Assembly: GCA_051294375.1 (NCBI GenBank)
Contig: CM119263.1
Location: 1,975,740-2,039,739, forward strand
Origin: Paraspadella gotoi
Lineage: Eukaryota > Chaetognatha
Reading direction: 5' to 3'
DNA length: 64,000 nucleotides
The first letter of the stretch is position 1, and each line of letters opens with the position of its first letter. The translations under genes were made by a program, and so were the position numbers. Positions 17,476 to 28,010 of the stretch are shown here, one piece after another. The notes under the pieces were generated by a model. It saw only the letters and a list, made by a program, of their open reading frames with translations, was not told the DNA's origin and searched no databases.

Positions 17476-19555
17476 TATAAATCCAATTCCCACTTTCACA
17501 TTTGCCAGCTTTTGGGTAAACACAAAAAGGTAAAAATAACGCGATCTTTACCAGTATAAAAGTCATTGTTATTTTATTCTCGCACCGCAATTTTCCTCTC
17601 TATACGTCGATGTTACGCTTAAAAATACTAATTCACCAGCTGTCAATTCTTACTTATTTCGCGCACATCTGTTCTTCAGTAATATTCTACTTGAAGGCTA
17701 TGGCTAAAGATTTCCCGTCCCGTCCACTTCGCCTTAAGCAGTCCCTTAATATATTTATATGTAAAAATAATGGTTATTTTTCACTAAATTTGTGTACATA
17801 AAATATTATTAATTTCTAAAGGTTTAAAAATATTTAACCCATTTTTATCCAAAGAAAAATAAAAAGTAAGGTAAAGTTAAATAAATGATTTATAGAGAAG
17901 AAACTCTAACTAAAGTAAAATACATGAGAGCATTTTCTAACCATGTTAGTGGGACAGAGCTGGATCGGACGAATATACCGACCAGGACCGACGGACCTTT
18001 CACCTTTAAAACTATAAAAAAATTTCTCAAGTCGCATGGCCGGACACGTATCCTTCCTACGCTCCACAATCTGAACATAAATCTTACCCAAGGCGACCGT
18101 TCTTTCGCCATCCACTCCCGTTGAGTCACCGCTTATCAAAAATTAAGAGAGAATATTAACTATTAAATAAATAATCCCAAAGTGAATAAAAAATAACGAT
18201 AAAATAAAATTATTGTTCTCCCGTCATCCCGCGTGGGCGTCCACCATTTTGGAAAAAAAAAAAAATCTCGATGTTTGCCGCAAGGTTTTTGGACGCGCGG
18301 CGCGGTCTTTTGCTCGTGCTTCTTTAGACGATGTGGGCGATAAATATTTGGTATGTATGGCACCCAGAGAAAGTCGAGGACGGAGACGGATGGCGGAGCG
18401 GTTGTCGGAGAAGAGAGAGGAGAGAGAGAGAGGTAGAAGAGAGAGAGAAGAGACGAGACTTTGGGTTTTAGAAGCAGTAACGGTGGAAATAAATAGATAA
18501 AGATTAGCGACGACAGGCGGGACGGACCGAAAGATTTAAGACCCACATTGTGCCCGGGATCGTTATACGCTCCATCAGTTATTGTTGAAATTTTTGTTCC
18601 TTTCTTTATGGAATTTAAAACGAGGGGCGAAAAGAATAAATAATCTGTTTCTCTCTATTTCATAATTCCAAAGGAAAACCTTATTGTAATAATAGATGCA
18701 CATTTTAAAAAACATCGGGAATCGTTATAAACGAAGAAATCAATCAGAAACTCGAGAGAAGAATATAATCATACAGTGAACTTCAAAATGTCATTTAATC
18801 AAATACGCATTCCGCTTGGTTGGGGACCAAGGTCCCAGTCGTTCGATGAGACTATAACATTCCTTGCGCTTTTCTCTCGTAACTCGCTCGGTGGGGAAGC
18901 ATGTTTTCTTTTTTATTCTGACTCGACACTAAGAATGTCATGGGAAGGAAAGAATCGTGAATTCGCCTGCGAAAGAAACTTTTTTTCAGAATTTCGATTT
19001 GATAAGAACAAGACCCGAGCGTTAAGGAGTTTATCGTTATTCTTTTACCATGTGGAAATAATGTTGAATTAACGAATTCGACGCGAGGATGTGAAACGTT
19101 AAGATTGTGAAGATGTGAAAGAACGTCACATTCGATCGAATGAAAAAAGTACAAATGAAAAACCTGTGTACGACCCGGAAACCGCCGAAAGTTTTATATT
19201 CCGTCTTTTGATGATTTGCCCTCCACTCCGTGTTGATTACGACTCATCAACACCGGACACTGGACTGCCTAGAAGAGTAATGACAAAGCACGACGACCAG
19301 TCAGCCATATGCGAACGAGTGACGAAAAACGACGCACGACGACGATGTGAGCGCTGTACGAGAAAAAACGACGTACGACGAGTGAACGTGAAACCGACGA
19401 CCGACGTCGACGTACGAGGAGAAAAGACCGATCTGATGATTGACAAGATGACAACCCCTTCGCTCCGATGACGACGCGGCATGACGACTGAAAACTCGAC
19501 GATGATCACAGAACACCACTCAGACCAAACAAAAACCCATATACGGTTGTACTAG
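17476..19555. other. No supported gene
   Basis: Frames here are short and have no recognisable motif. A CGCGCGGCGCGG-containing segment at 18225-18345 with a GTCCACCATTTTGG sequence could be a promoter or first exon, but there is no coding support. The segment at 19230-19500 is rich in GACGACG/ACGACG triplets on the plus strand. A GAGA run lies at 18413-18455. Confidence 0.4.
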
Positions 19556-20159
19556 TCTCTCTCTCTCATCTCTCTCTCACATTTTTTTACATACTTGTAC
19601 ATGTACATAATATCGCATGCTACGGCTCTCTCTTACGTCCTGTGATTGCATAAATATGAGTTCTGTCGACGTATTAACATAGTATAGATGAGACAGCAAG
19701 ACTAGAATCAATGATCAATGATGGACGAAATTCAAATCTTCTCTCTCTCTCTCTCTCTTCTCTTCTCATCTCTCTCTCTCGATGCGATCCTCTGCCTCGT
19801 ATTGTCTCTACCTCTCTCGTCTCTCTCTCTCTCTCCACACGTGATACTTTGAAATTTTCTTTTTGATTTTTACTCCATCTGAACCTTTTCTGTAAACTCC
19901 TTGTAACTTATGTATTTTCATATACTGCCAACATTTTCACTAAATTTAGTATCTCCCCTTCGCACCTTTTTTCGTCCGACGACGCTTCTCTGTCTTTGGC
20001 CGTATAGGATAACGCATATAAATATTCTCGTTAACACTTTACATTATCGATGAATCATTAACAAGCGCAGTTACTTTTTTTTCTCTTCTTCCTCTCTCTC
20101 TCCCTCTCTCTCTCCTCTCTTTCTTTTCTCCCTCTCTTTCTTTCTCTCACTCTCTCTCG

Positions 20160-20192
<33 letters not shown>

Positions 20193-20216
20193 ATCTCTCT
20201 CTTCTTTTCTCTCTCT

Positions 20217-20249
<33 letters not shown>

Positions 20250-20292
20250 CTCTCTCTCTCCTCTCCCGTCTCTCTCTCTCTCCTCTCTCAGC
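19556..20292. repeat. (CT)n-rich microsatellite zone
   Basis: Two blocks of CTCTCT with interruptions (19556-19850 and 20085-20290), separated by unique DNA. Long polypyrimidine runs of this type recur throughout the window and create the spurious LSLSLS or RERERE frames. Confidence 0.95.
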
Positions 20293-20870
20293 TTCCATCC
20301 TCAATTCTCTTCTTTCATTTGTGTACAGATGAGAATAATTTGCAAAACTAAATTAATATGCAAATTCATTGTTTCATTCTCGAAACTGCGTAAAGTTTAA
20401 AAAAAAGATTTTTTTTCAAAAAACTATGATGATCATTGTGCTCATGGTGTTTAACTATTCCTCCTTTTTTGCAAGTTAATGTCTTGCGTTTACTGACCTA
20501 AATCGTACCCTATACGACAATACGTTTATCAATAGCTGCCCATTTAACTTAAAACGAAGCGTCTGAATTTAGTTTGAGCGGATTTCTAACCGATAATTCA
20601 AGGTCAAAGATAGCTTGATCATTGCACACAGGAGATTAAGGTTCAGATCTATAGCAGTATATTTATAGATTGCGGTTGAAGATATTGCCTGGGATGGGAT
20701 TAGGAAGACTAGAAAAACCGGGCGTTACGTATAGTAAAACAGTTCTGCCTTTTTATTTAGTTTGAAGCTAAAAAGTATGAACTTACCTAACAATATATTT
20801 AAAACAAACGCGTCACGTACAACGCTTAGCGACTATTCGGCACACGTCCCATCATAGCAAAAAGCCCCAA
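20293..20870. other. No feature seen
   Basis: Ordinary A/T-rich DNA without long frames, clear repeats or RNA genes. Confidence 0.4.
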
Positions 20871-21330
20871 TAACTCGTGATTAGCTGGTTGGATCGGAAT
20901 GAAATTTTGTGTATGGGTAGGAACATGTGTGATGAAGTTGGATATGAAGTTTCGACGGAATCGTGCGAGTGGATATGAGTTTAAATGGAAAAAATATAAG
21001 TCGCATTTACTAAAATCTTTTTACTTATTTTAAATAATAAATACTCTAATTAATCATAATTGGACGGATAGATTGAGTTGAAAATTTGTGTGTGGCTAGG
21101 AAAATGTGTGACGAAGCTTGATATAAAGTTTCGGTACGAGTGGAAATGAGTTTAAATGAAAAAAATATGAGTCACATTTACTTGACTCTTTTTACTTATT
21201 TTAACCCATAATAGATTGAAATGAAATTTTGTGAGCGGGAAGGAAAGTTTGTAAAGAAGCTAGATATAAAGTTTTGACGGAATTGTGCCAGTGGAAATGA
21301 GTTTAAATGGAAAAAATATAAGTCACATTT
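20871..21330. repeat. Three tandem degenerate copies of a ~170-bp dispersed repeat
   Basis: Each copy carries ATGAAATTTTGTG, AAGTTTCG and GAGTTTAAATGGAAAAAAT in the same order, beginning near 20905, 21075 and 21215. The same motifs occur at 21800-22090 and, in reverse orientation, at 43600-43740, so this is a dispersed family arranged in short tandem runs. Confidence 0.75.
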
Positions 21331-21419
21331 ATTTTATTTTAAGGACATCGATGATAATAAGCTGTATATAAATTTATAATTAATTATTAAATATTAAAAT
21401 TAATTAATTAATTAATTGA

Positions 21420-22310
21420 ATAATTAATTAATTAATTATTTTTCGTAGGCAGATCCAACATTGTTTGCTCAAACTTGTTTAGACATTAGTTATTGCTTAC
21501 TTCTAAATCCTTACAAGTTACCGCATAACCTTTAAACACTTAAATATCAAAACTCTTTTATTAATCTACCTTTGTTAATAATTACTAAAATTCATACCCC
21601 CTTTTTAGTCGGATCAGCTTATCAGCAGATCCCGACTGTATAATTCACTTTGTCGGTCCGTCGGTCCACCACCCCAATCTTGTCGAGCATTCACTTATAT
21701 CATGTCAGAACATCGAATTATGATAAATTATGCAAAAAAAATCAGGTCCGTCCGTCTGTCTGTCTGTCCGTCCATCCCACCTTAACAAAAAAACACCAAT
21801 TACTCGTGATTGGATGGATGGATTGGAATAAAATTTTGTGTGGGTAGGGAAGTGTGTGATTGAGCTGGATATGAAGTTTCGATGGAATCGTCCAAGTGGA
21901 AATGAGTTTAAATGGAAAAAACAAAAAAATAGATTTCATTATTTGAACACCAATTACTCATGAGTGGATGGGGCAATTGACCTGGAATTTTGTATGTGGG
22001 TAAGGAATTGTGTGATTAAGCTGGAAATCAAGTTTCGATAGAATTGTTAGAGTGAAAATGAGTTTAAATGGAAAAAAACAAAAAAACCTGCTTCACTAAT
22101 TGATTATGCTTCTTTTTCTTTTTATATTCAGATGTATAAATTAATCAAATAATTAATCAGTTAATTAATCAATTAGTAAATTAATTAATCAATTATTAAT
22201 TAATCAGTCAAATAATCAATCAAAACAAACATTAATTATTAATTAATTAATTACAGATAATGATCGTGGGCAGATCCGACATTGTTTTTTCAAACTTGTT
22301 TATTTACCAT
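21420..22310 (+). repeat. Dispersed repeat with CGGTCCGTCGGTC head and TTAATTAA-rich tail
   Basis: The head at about 21608-21780 contains ACTTTGTCGGTCCGTCGGTC and CGTCCGTCTGTCTGTCTG. It is followed by two copies of the 170-bp motif block and an A/T-rich (TTAA)n run, and ends near GATCGTGGGCAGATCCGACA at 22264. A related end sequence occurs at 21446-21480 and 24838-24880. Related heads lie at 24035-24165 (same strand) and 43740-43950 (reverse). I see no coding capacity, so it is probably non-autonomous. Class not determined. Confidence 0.65.
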
Positions 22311-22377
22311 AATTTGAATCGATAGTTACAATAATTAATTTCTACTATTTAATTTTCTATATTTGAAGGTTCCCCAG

Positions 22378-22502
22378 CTCTGACGTCCATGGGCATGATA
22401 GCTCTCGTTTTCGTCGTCATGGTAGCGTGTTGGATGTAGGGAGGAAACAAGGATCAGCTCCATCCCCTACCGGCGCAAGAACAAAAGGACATCGGCAAAC
22501 AA
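22378..22502 (+). CDS. Penultimate exon of an unidentified gene, with possible membrane helix
   Basis: The acceptor TTCCCCAG precedes 22378 and the donor GTGAGC follows 22502. In the frame that joins the next exon (phase 0), the 3' part reads GGNKDQLHPLPAQEQKDIGK plus one Gln. The same frame upstream gives a hydrophobic helix MGMIALVFVVMVACWM but is stopped by a TAG at 22437-22439. That TAG can itself serve as an acceptor (TTGGATGTAG), giving an exon 22440-22502 without the helix. So either splicing uses the inner site, or the TAG is a sequence error in a single-pass membrane protein. Upstream exons were not found. Confidence 0.45.
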
Positions 22503-22936
22503 GTGAGCAAACTATGGAGATTTTCCATTCAATTAATCATTCTATGACTAATAAAGAAATTATTAAAGAATGCGTATTATGAAAAAAATGACTAATTCAA
22601 TGAATAAAATTAATGAATCACTCAATGAATAAACGAATGAATAAGTTACAGAATGTATAAATGAATGATGAACGAATGAACCCTTGAAAGAATAAATGAA
22701 TGAATGAAGCACTGAAAGAATTAATTAATTATGAAAAAATGAATTAATGAAAAATTGAACGAATGAATAAATGAATGATTCACTGAGGGATAGAATTAAT
22801 CAATGAATGAATTAATGGATAGATAAATGAACAAAATAATGAATAAAACACTAAATGAATAAATTAATGAAACACTGAATGAATGTATGAATTAATGAAT
22901 AAATGAATCAATGAATTAAAATCCCAATTTCTCCAG

Positions 22937-23461
22937 AACGACGAAGAGGAAGAAGAGATCGACATACAAGAAGTTCCTCGTGAGAAACGCGACGACGACG
23001 ACGACGACGACGACGACTACAGACGATCGAGCGTGTCGACGATCGAGGAAGTTCTCGTCACCCAACGCCTTCGTCGAGCATCCGTCCTCAAGAACAGGAT
23101 ATCCAACGCTTTCGTCAGAGAAGAGAGCGAAGGAGAGGGTGGAGGGGGCGGAGGTGGTGCTGTGAGTGATGGAGTCGGTGTGGATGATGGCAGGGGTGAT
23201 GGGGGCAGCGGCGGCGGCGGCGGTGAGAGAAAAGAGAGTCAAAGCAGCCAGAAAAGAAAAAAAGACTCGAAGGTCGAAGCCGTCAATTCCTGCGCTGCTG
23301 GAGAAGCCGTCGCTGCCAAAGACGCCCCCGCCGCTGCAGCTTCTGTCGCAGACTCGACGCCTCTCGAGAGGAAGGAGAGCGAAGGGGCAGCGGCTGCTGC
23401 AGCGGAGGCGGTGGAGGAGGCGGGGTCGACGACAACGCCCACGGCGGAGGAAAATGTGTGA
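22937..23461 (+). CDS. Terminal coding exon, charged low-complexity C-terminal tail
   Basis: An acceptor TTTCTCCAG ends at 22936. The exon is open for 174 codons to the TGA at 23459-23461. It reads NDEEEEEIDIQEVPREKR, an Asp run from a GAC microsatellite, YRRSSVSTIEEVLVTQRLRR, ASVLKNRISNAFVREESEGE, then Gly-rich, Ser/Lys-rich and Ala-rich low complexity ending TTTPTAEENV. The middle (STIEEVLVTQRLRRASVLKN) is the only part that looks conserved and could be a cytoplasmic regulatory helix. I do not recognise the family. The in-phase junction with the exon at 22440-22502 supports a real gene. Confidence 0.6.
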   Translation, partial: NDEEEEEIDIQEVPREKRDDDDDDDDDYRRSSVSTIEEVLVTQRLRRASVLKNRISNAFVREESEGEGGGGGGGAVSDGVGVDDGRGDGGSGGGGGERKESQSSQKRKKDSKVEAVNSCAAGEAVAAKDAPAAAASVADSTPLERKESEGAAAAAAEAVEEAGSTTTPTAEENV

Positions 23462-23560
23462 CGAAAGGTTTCGTCGTCGCATCGACCGATATTTTTGACT
23501 TAATTAGGACCGAAGTTTCGTTTTTAACAACAAAAGTTAAGAAATAATTTTAATAGTTTA

Positions 23561-23566
23561 AATAAA
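23561..23566 (+). terminator. AATAAA polyadenylation signal
   Basis: AATAAA about 100 bases after the stop of the exon at 22937-23461, a suitable distance for its transcript end. Confidence 0.5.
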
Positions 23567-23599
23567 ATAGAAACCAGGTCAAAATTTTAATTTCTTTTT

Positions 23600-24030
23600 T
23601 TCTTTATTAGAAAAATCTTCTCTTTTGTATTTATAGATTTAAATATCAATATGGTTTGTTCTTTAATACTTTGTTTAAGATGACTAACTTATCGTATATA
23701 TCTCTAGCAGAAGTATACTGAACTGCAGAAAAAAAATATCACTTTTTTATTGATAACATTTTTGGAGGTTATCGTCGACGTCATTTACGATTCTCACGTT
23801 TAAAATCAATCAAATGTTAAAAAATATAGCAGATAAATTATAATCACGTGTAGTCTATAAACACAACTTTTCACAACCTAAAAAATAAGCAAGTTTTACT
23901 GGTCCATTTTTTAGTTTTAAAAAAGTCAAACCTCTTCACAGACAAAACAATCAAACGATTCATATGAGGTAAATTTAATTGTTTTTATATAATAGTGATT
24001 TCCTTAACTTTCGTGATTTTTACCTATAAT
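23600..24030. other. No feature seen
   Basis: A/T-rich DNA downstream of the terminal exon, without frames or clear repeats. Confidence 0.4.
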
Positions 24031-24034
24031 CTAC

Positions 24035-24165
24035 TTTGTCGGTCCGTCGGTCCGACCCCTCAATCTTGTCGGGCATTAACTTATATCATATAAAAATATC
24101 GAATTATGATAAATTATTTAAAAAAAATGATGTCCATCCGTCCGTCCGTCCTCAGCAAAAAAACC
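24035..24165 (+). repeat. Truncated head of the CGGTCCGTCGGTC dispersed repeat
   Basis: ACTTTGTCGGTCCGTCGGTC, TTGTCGGGCATTAACTTATA and CCGTCCGTCCGTCC occur in the same order and spacing as at 21640-21770. The 170-bp motif block does not follow, so the copy is truncated. Confidence 0.7.
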
Positions 24166-24189
24166 AAAGACTATTTTTTTTCCCAAAAT

Positions 24190-24740
24190 TCTGATTAAAA
24201 ATAATATGAAATTGGTACAACCAATATAAAAATTATCTCCATTTAATAAATAAGCTATCTTGCCCCTGACTTTGGACAGGCTGTGGTGTTTAAGGCCTCC
24301 ATCACTCTTACAAGATAATGACATAGCAGGTCCCTGCAAGCTTTCAATCAAGACTCTTTCACAGTCTCGTTTATTCACTCCCAGAGTACCTGGCTTCCCT
24401 ATCAATGAAGTGGAAAATATTTCAAAGAATGTTTCAATTGTATGAAAAGACCACTCCCTTAAGTATTAGATCGGGGAATACTTATTGTACTCCGCACTAG
24501 CATCAAAATACAAGGAGCTGAATTTTATGAAATTGGTACAACCAATATAAAAATTATCCATTCATTTAATAAATAAGCTATCTTGCCCCTGACTTTGTTA
24601 GAGATATAATATTAATAATATTATGAGTAGTCTTTTTTATCAAAAATAGGTGAAAACAGTTAGAGACAACCTCTTTTGGAAGTAGTAATTGTATGCAATA
24701 AATAATTTTATGCTGTTGAGAAATAATAATGACGAAAAGA
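24190..24740. repeat. Dispersed repeat with internal duplication
   Basis: GAAATTGGTACAACCAATAT and GCTATCTTGCCCCTGACTTT occur at both 24208-24275 and 24529-24596. The stretch CACTCTTACAAGATAATGAC through CCTATCAATGAAGTGG matches 42570-42660. The stretch GAGACAACCTCTTTTGGAAG near 24662 matches 33618. So pieces of the same family or families lie at three places. No coding capacity. Confidence 0.65.
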
Positions 24741-27530
24741 CCTAAAAACAAACATTTCGGATCAAATTAATTAATTGCCTAATTAATAAATTAATTAGAA
24801 TTAATCAATTAATTAGAATTAATTAATTAATTAACGCTAATGATCGTGGGCAGATACGACATTGTTTTCTCAAACTTGTTATTTCACAATCGAATCTCAC
24901 AAACTCTTCTCGTAATTAAAAAAAAACCTCCTCATATGTAACGCGTTAGCGAGACTTGGACTCTCAAAATTGGCACATCTCTGATTTAAAAGGGTCTCAT
25001 TCAACATTCACATTTGACATTTAAATTTACCTTTGACTTCAAGGCTTGTTTATTATAGGCCTACTTTGTAAATATTTTCATAAAGATGTAGCTGAAGTGT
25101 CATTCTTACAACAACGAAAAATTTTGGAACTCAAAAAATTGGGAGAGCCTATAAATTTATTTATTTGACTTTAAAATACATGTACCAATTCGGCTCTGAC
25201 TTTTCATCTCTTTCGATTTGAAAATATTGTTTATCATTAATTTCCTTTACATAGCGTCTTTTTTAACAATTTTTGAATAACTCTTTTTATTTTATTAGTT
25301 AAAATTGTAACTTTTTAGGGCAAATGATGATTACAAATTAATAAATACCTAGATGCAAATGGTATGTTTTTTTCCTACCTCTTGTTAGATGAGCAGAAAA
25401 AAGGTTTATCTAGTGAGTATATTTTCGATCTTTTCGATTTGTATCCATAAATGAAAATGTCGAAAATTTAAAAAAATGCTTAAATTTAATTTACGTTTTT
25501 TTTTAAAGGAAAAGTTTTTAATCTACAATTTTCAATGAATAACTTTGGATGAAGAAAGTAATTTCAATCTAGTTTTTTTTTCAGTCTGAATTGACGAAAA
25601 AGTCGCTAACGACAACGATGAAGACAACGACGACGACGACGACGACGACAACGTCGTGATATCGTGACTCATTCGCTTCTTATTCGGGAGACGCGTTGCG
25701 AGCGCTTTATAAATTTTTTTTGGTTAGTCAGTCAGCCAGGTAATTTTTTTCTTTTCAGTTTTCTTTTTTTCCCTTTTTTTCCTTTTTTTCCTTTTTGTTT
25801 CTTTTTTGCTCTTTCTATTTCTTTCTTTCTATCTTCGTTCTTCTCTCCTCTTATCTTCTTCTCTCTTATCCCTAACCATTAGGCCGGAACAGGTTAAAAT
25901 TTAAAACATTTTTTTAATAGATTCTGATAGAGCTTTAAAAGTTAGATAAAGGTTACTAATACAACTCTTTTTAAATTTTCATCAATACAATAAAAAACTT
26001 TAAAAACCATAAATTTCAGCCAATGATGATGATGATAATTTTTTTTAGGTTTAACCAATATATTGTCAAAAATTTTAAAAATTATAGTACTAACTTATAT
26101 TTAACTTTTCAATCCGTTCTTAAGAATAAAAATATAGATTTTTTTGTCATTTGTTATGTATTAATAAATATTTAAAAGCTTCAGTGTAACAACCCAATGA
26201 ACTAATTCAAAAAGTTGTATTGAAAATCGATTTAGGAAAACTGAAATTTTTTGAGAGAACTAGAAGTTATAAAAAGTGTTCAATTTTGGCCCGCCTTACT
26301 AACCATCTCCCTTTCTTTTCTTCTCCTCCCCTCTTTTTTTCTAAAAGGTGACAACGAATCAATAATTTTGCTTTGCGACGAGAAAGAGAAAGAAAAATTT
26401 TTCTCTATGTTTGTTAGCAAATGGAGAAAAATCAAAGAGGATAAAGGAATATATTGTATTATGTACCGAAATTCGCCTATTACAGGTTTAATATTTAAAA
26501 TTAGGTAGCTTTCAATGAATTTTATTAACAGTTTTATTTATTTGAATTTAATAATTTTAATAAGAGTTGTGCAATGTACGATTCTGCCCGAGCTCTAAGT
26601 TTTTTAAAAAAAAGCAATTTTGAAAATACAGTAAATAACTGTTAACTTTTATAACAAAGAATGGGGACTTTTTTTCCGAAAGCAACCTATTTCAATTCCT
26701 AATCCCTTAACCTTTTTATTTAGAGCCACAAAAAAATTTTCTTCGCATGGTTGGTAGCGCGCAGTATAAATACAAGAAATAATAAAAGACATCTTGTGCC
26801 CTCCTAATTTTTTGAAACACATGTAAAACTATTCCTAAGATAGGGGTAGCCGCACTCAATGGGGTGAGTCAAAAATTTTGAGTGAGTACATGCTCAAACG
26901 AATATTTAGACATTTTTAAGAATACTTTTAATGGACCAAAAATTTCTAATATGGCTCTATACCCTAGTAATTATTTTTTTAATTATTTATTATAGATAGG
27001 AAAGGCCAAAAATTTTTTTTTAGAATTTTTAAATTTAAGACCAGATTCAGATAGCTCATAAAAAGTTGTCTACACAAAGTATGATTCTTTTTTAAATAAT
27101 TTTTACGATAAGTGTGTCAAACTGATTTTATCAGTTTTTTTATATTTTCACTTAGAAAACGTAAGAATTTTTAAAAGCTGTAATTATATTTCTTGTTTAA
27201 CTTTTTATGCTCTATCAGAATCCATCAAAAAATTTTAAGATTTTAAAAAAATATTTTTTGCTCAATATAGTAATATTATATTTTTAATTAGGCGAGTACC
27301 CTCAGAAGAAAGCATTTTTGACAAAAAAATATTTTAATACCATAATCTATGGTCATGATAGATTATTTTAACACTGTATACATTAGCATTTAAATTTCAT
27401 CGGCTATGGCTACCTAAGATCAAAAAATTAAAAATTCGCTTGGCCAATTTTCCGTTCTATCGATTTCATAATGCGATTAGATGCAAAAAAATTAGAAAAA
27501 ATCTTAAAAGCATAAGGAATCGAACCTACT
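24741..27530. other. A/T-rich DNA, no supported gene
   Basis: Contains an A/T-rich TTAATTAA run and a repeat end at 24838-24880 (GATCGTGGGCAGATACGACA), a GACGACGA triplet run at 25612-25655 and a T/C-rich stretch at 25745-25860. The short frames here lack motifs. Confidence 0.4.
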
Positions 27531-27532
27531 TT

Positions 27533-27783
27533 TGATGATAACCAAATATTGATGCGATGATAACCAAATTTTGATGCGATGATAACCGAAGGATTGATGC
27601 GATGATAACCAAATGATGGATGCGATGATAGTCATTCATTGATGCGATGATAATCATTCATTGATGCGATGATAGTCCTTCATTGATCGGATGATAATCA
27701 TTCATTGATGCGATGATAGTCATTCATTGATGCGATGATAGTCATTCATTGATGCGATGCTAGTCATTCATTGACGTGATGAG
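27533..27783 (+). repeat. 22-bp minisatellite, about 11-12 copies
   Basis: Head-to-tail copies of GATGCGATGATAGTCATTCA plus TT. Early copies carry AACCAAAT in place of the AGTCATTC part and later ones are uniform, so the array homogenises from left to right. It abuts a GA run at 27793-27850. Confidence 0.9.
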
Positions 27784-27792
27784 TTAATTAGA

Positions 27793-27802
27793 GGAGAGAG
27801 AA

Positions 27803-27843
<41 letters not shown>

Positions 27844-27870
27844 CGACATAAGTTGATTGAGAGAGAAATA
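27793..27870. repeat. (GA)n microsatellite
   Basis: GAGAGA run with minor interruptions directly after the 22-bp minisatellite. Confidence 0.95.
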
Positions 27871-27904
27871 TAGAGAGAATATAAAATAATAAAAAGTTTT
27901 AGAA

Positions 27905-27990
27905 GGAAAAAAATAAAAATCCACGAAAATCTCGGAAATAAATTTGGATTTTGTATTAAGAAAAAAGTGGCGTTGATAAAAATAAATTTT
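27905..27990 (+). repeat. Direct repeat flanking the foldback element, left copy
   Basis: TTTGGATTTTGTATTAAG and AGTGGCGTTGATAAAA match a segment at 30747-30815 in the same orientation, with about 2.8 kb between them. Together they bracket the foldback element, suggesting either an older host repeat that was interrupted or a larger element around it. Confidence 0.5.
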
Positions 27991-28010
27991 ATTAGAGTGT
28001 GATTAATACA

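Noticed and set aside
18776-19072. 98-codon plus-strand frame with its antisense 100-codon frame
   Set aside because: No motif, no splice sites and A/T-rich composition. Probably chance.
27516-27526. GGAATCGAACC, a tRNA B-box on the minus strand
   Set aside because: Neither a T-arm stem nor an acceptor stem nor an A-box can be formed around it, and upstream sequence is minisatellite.
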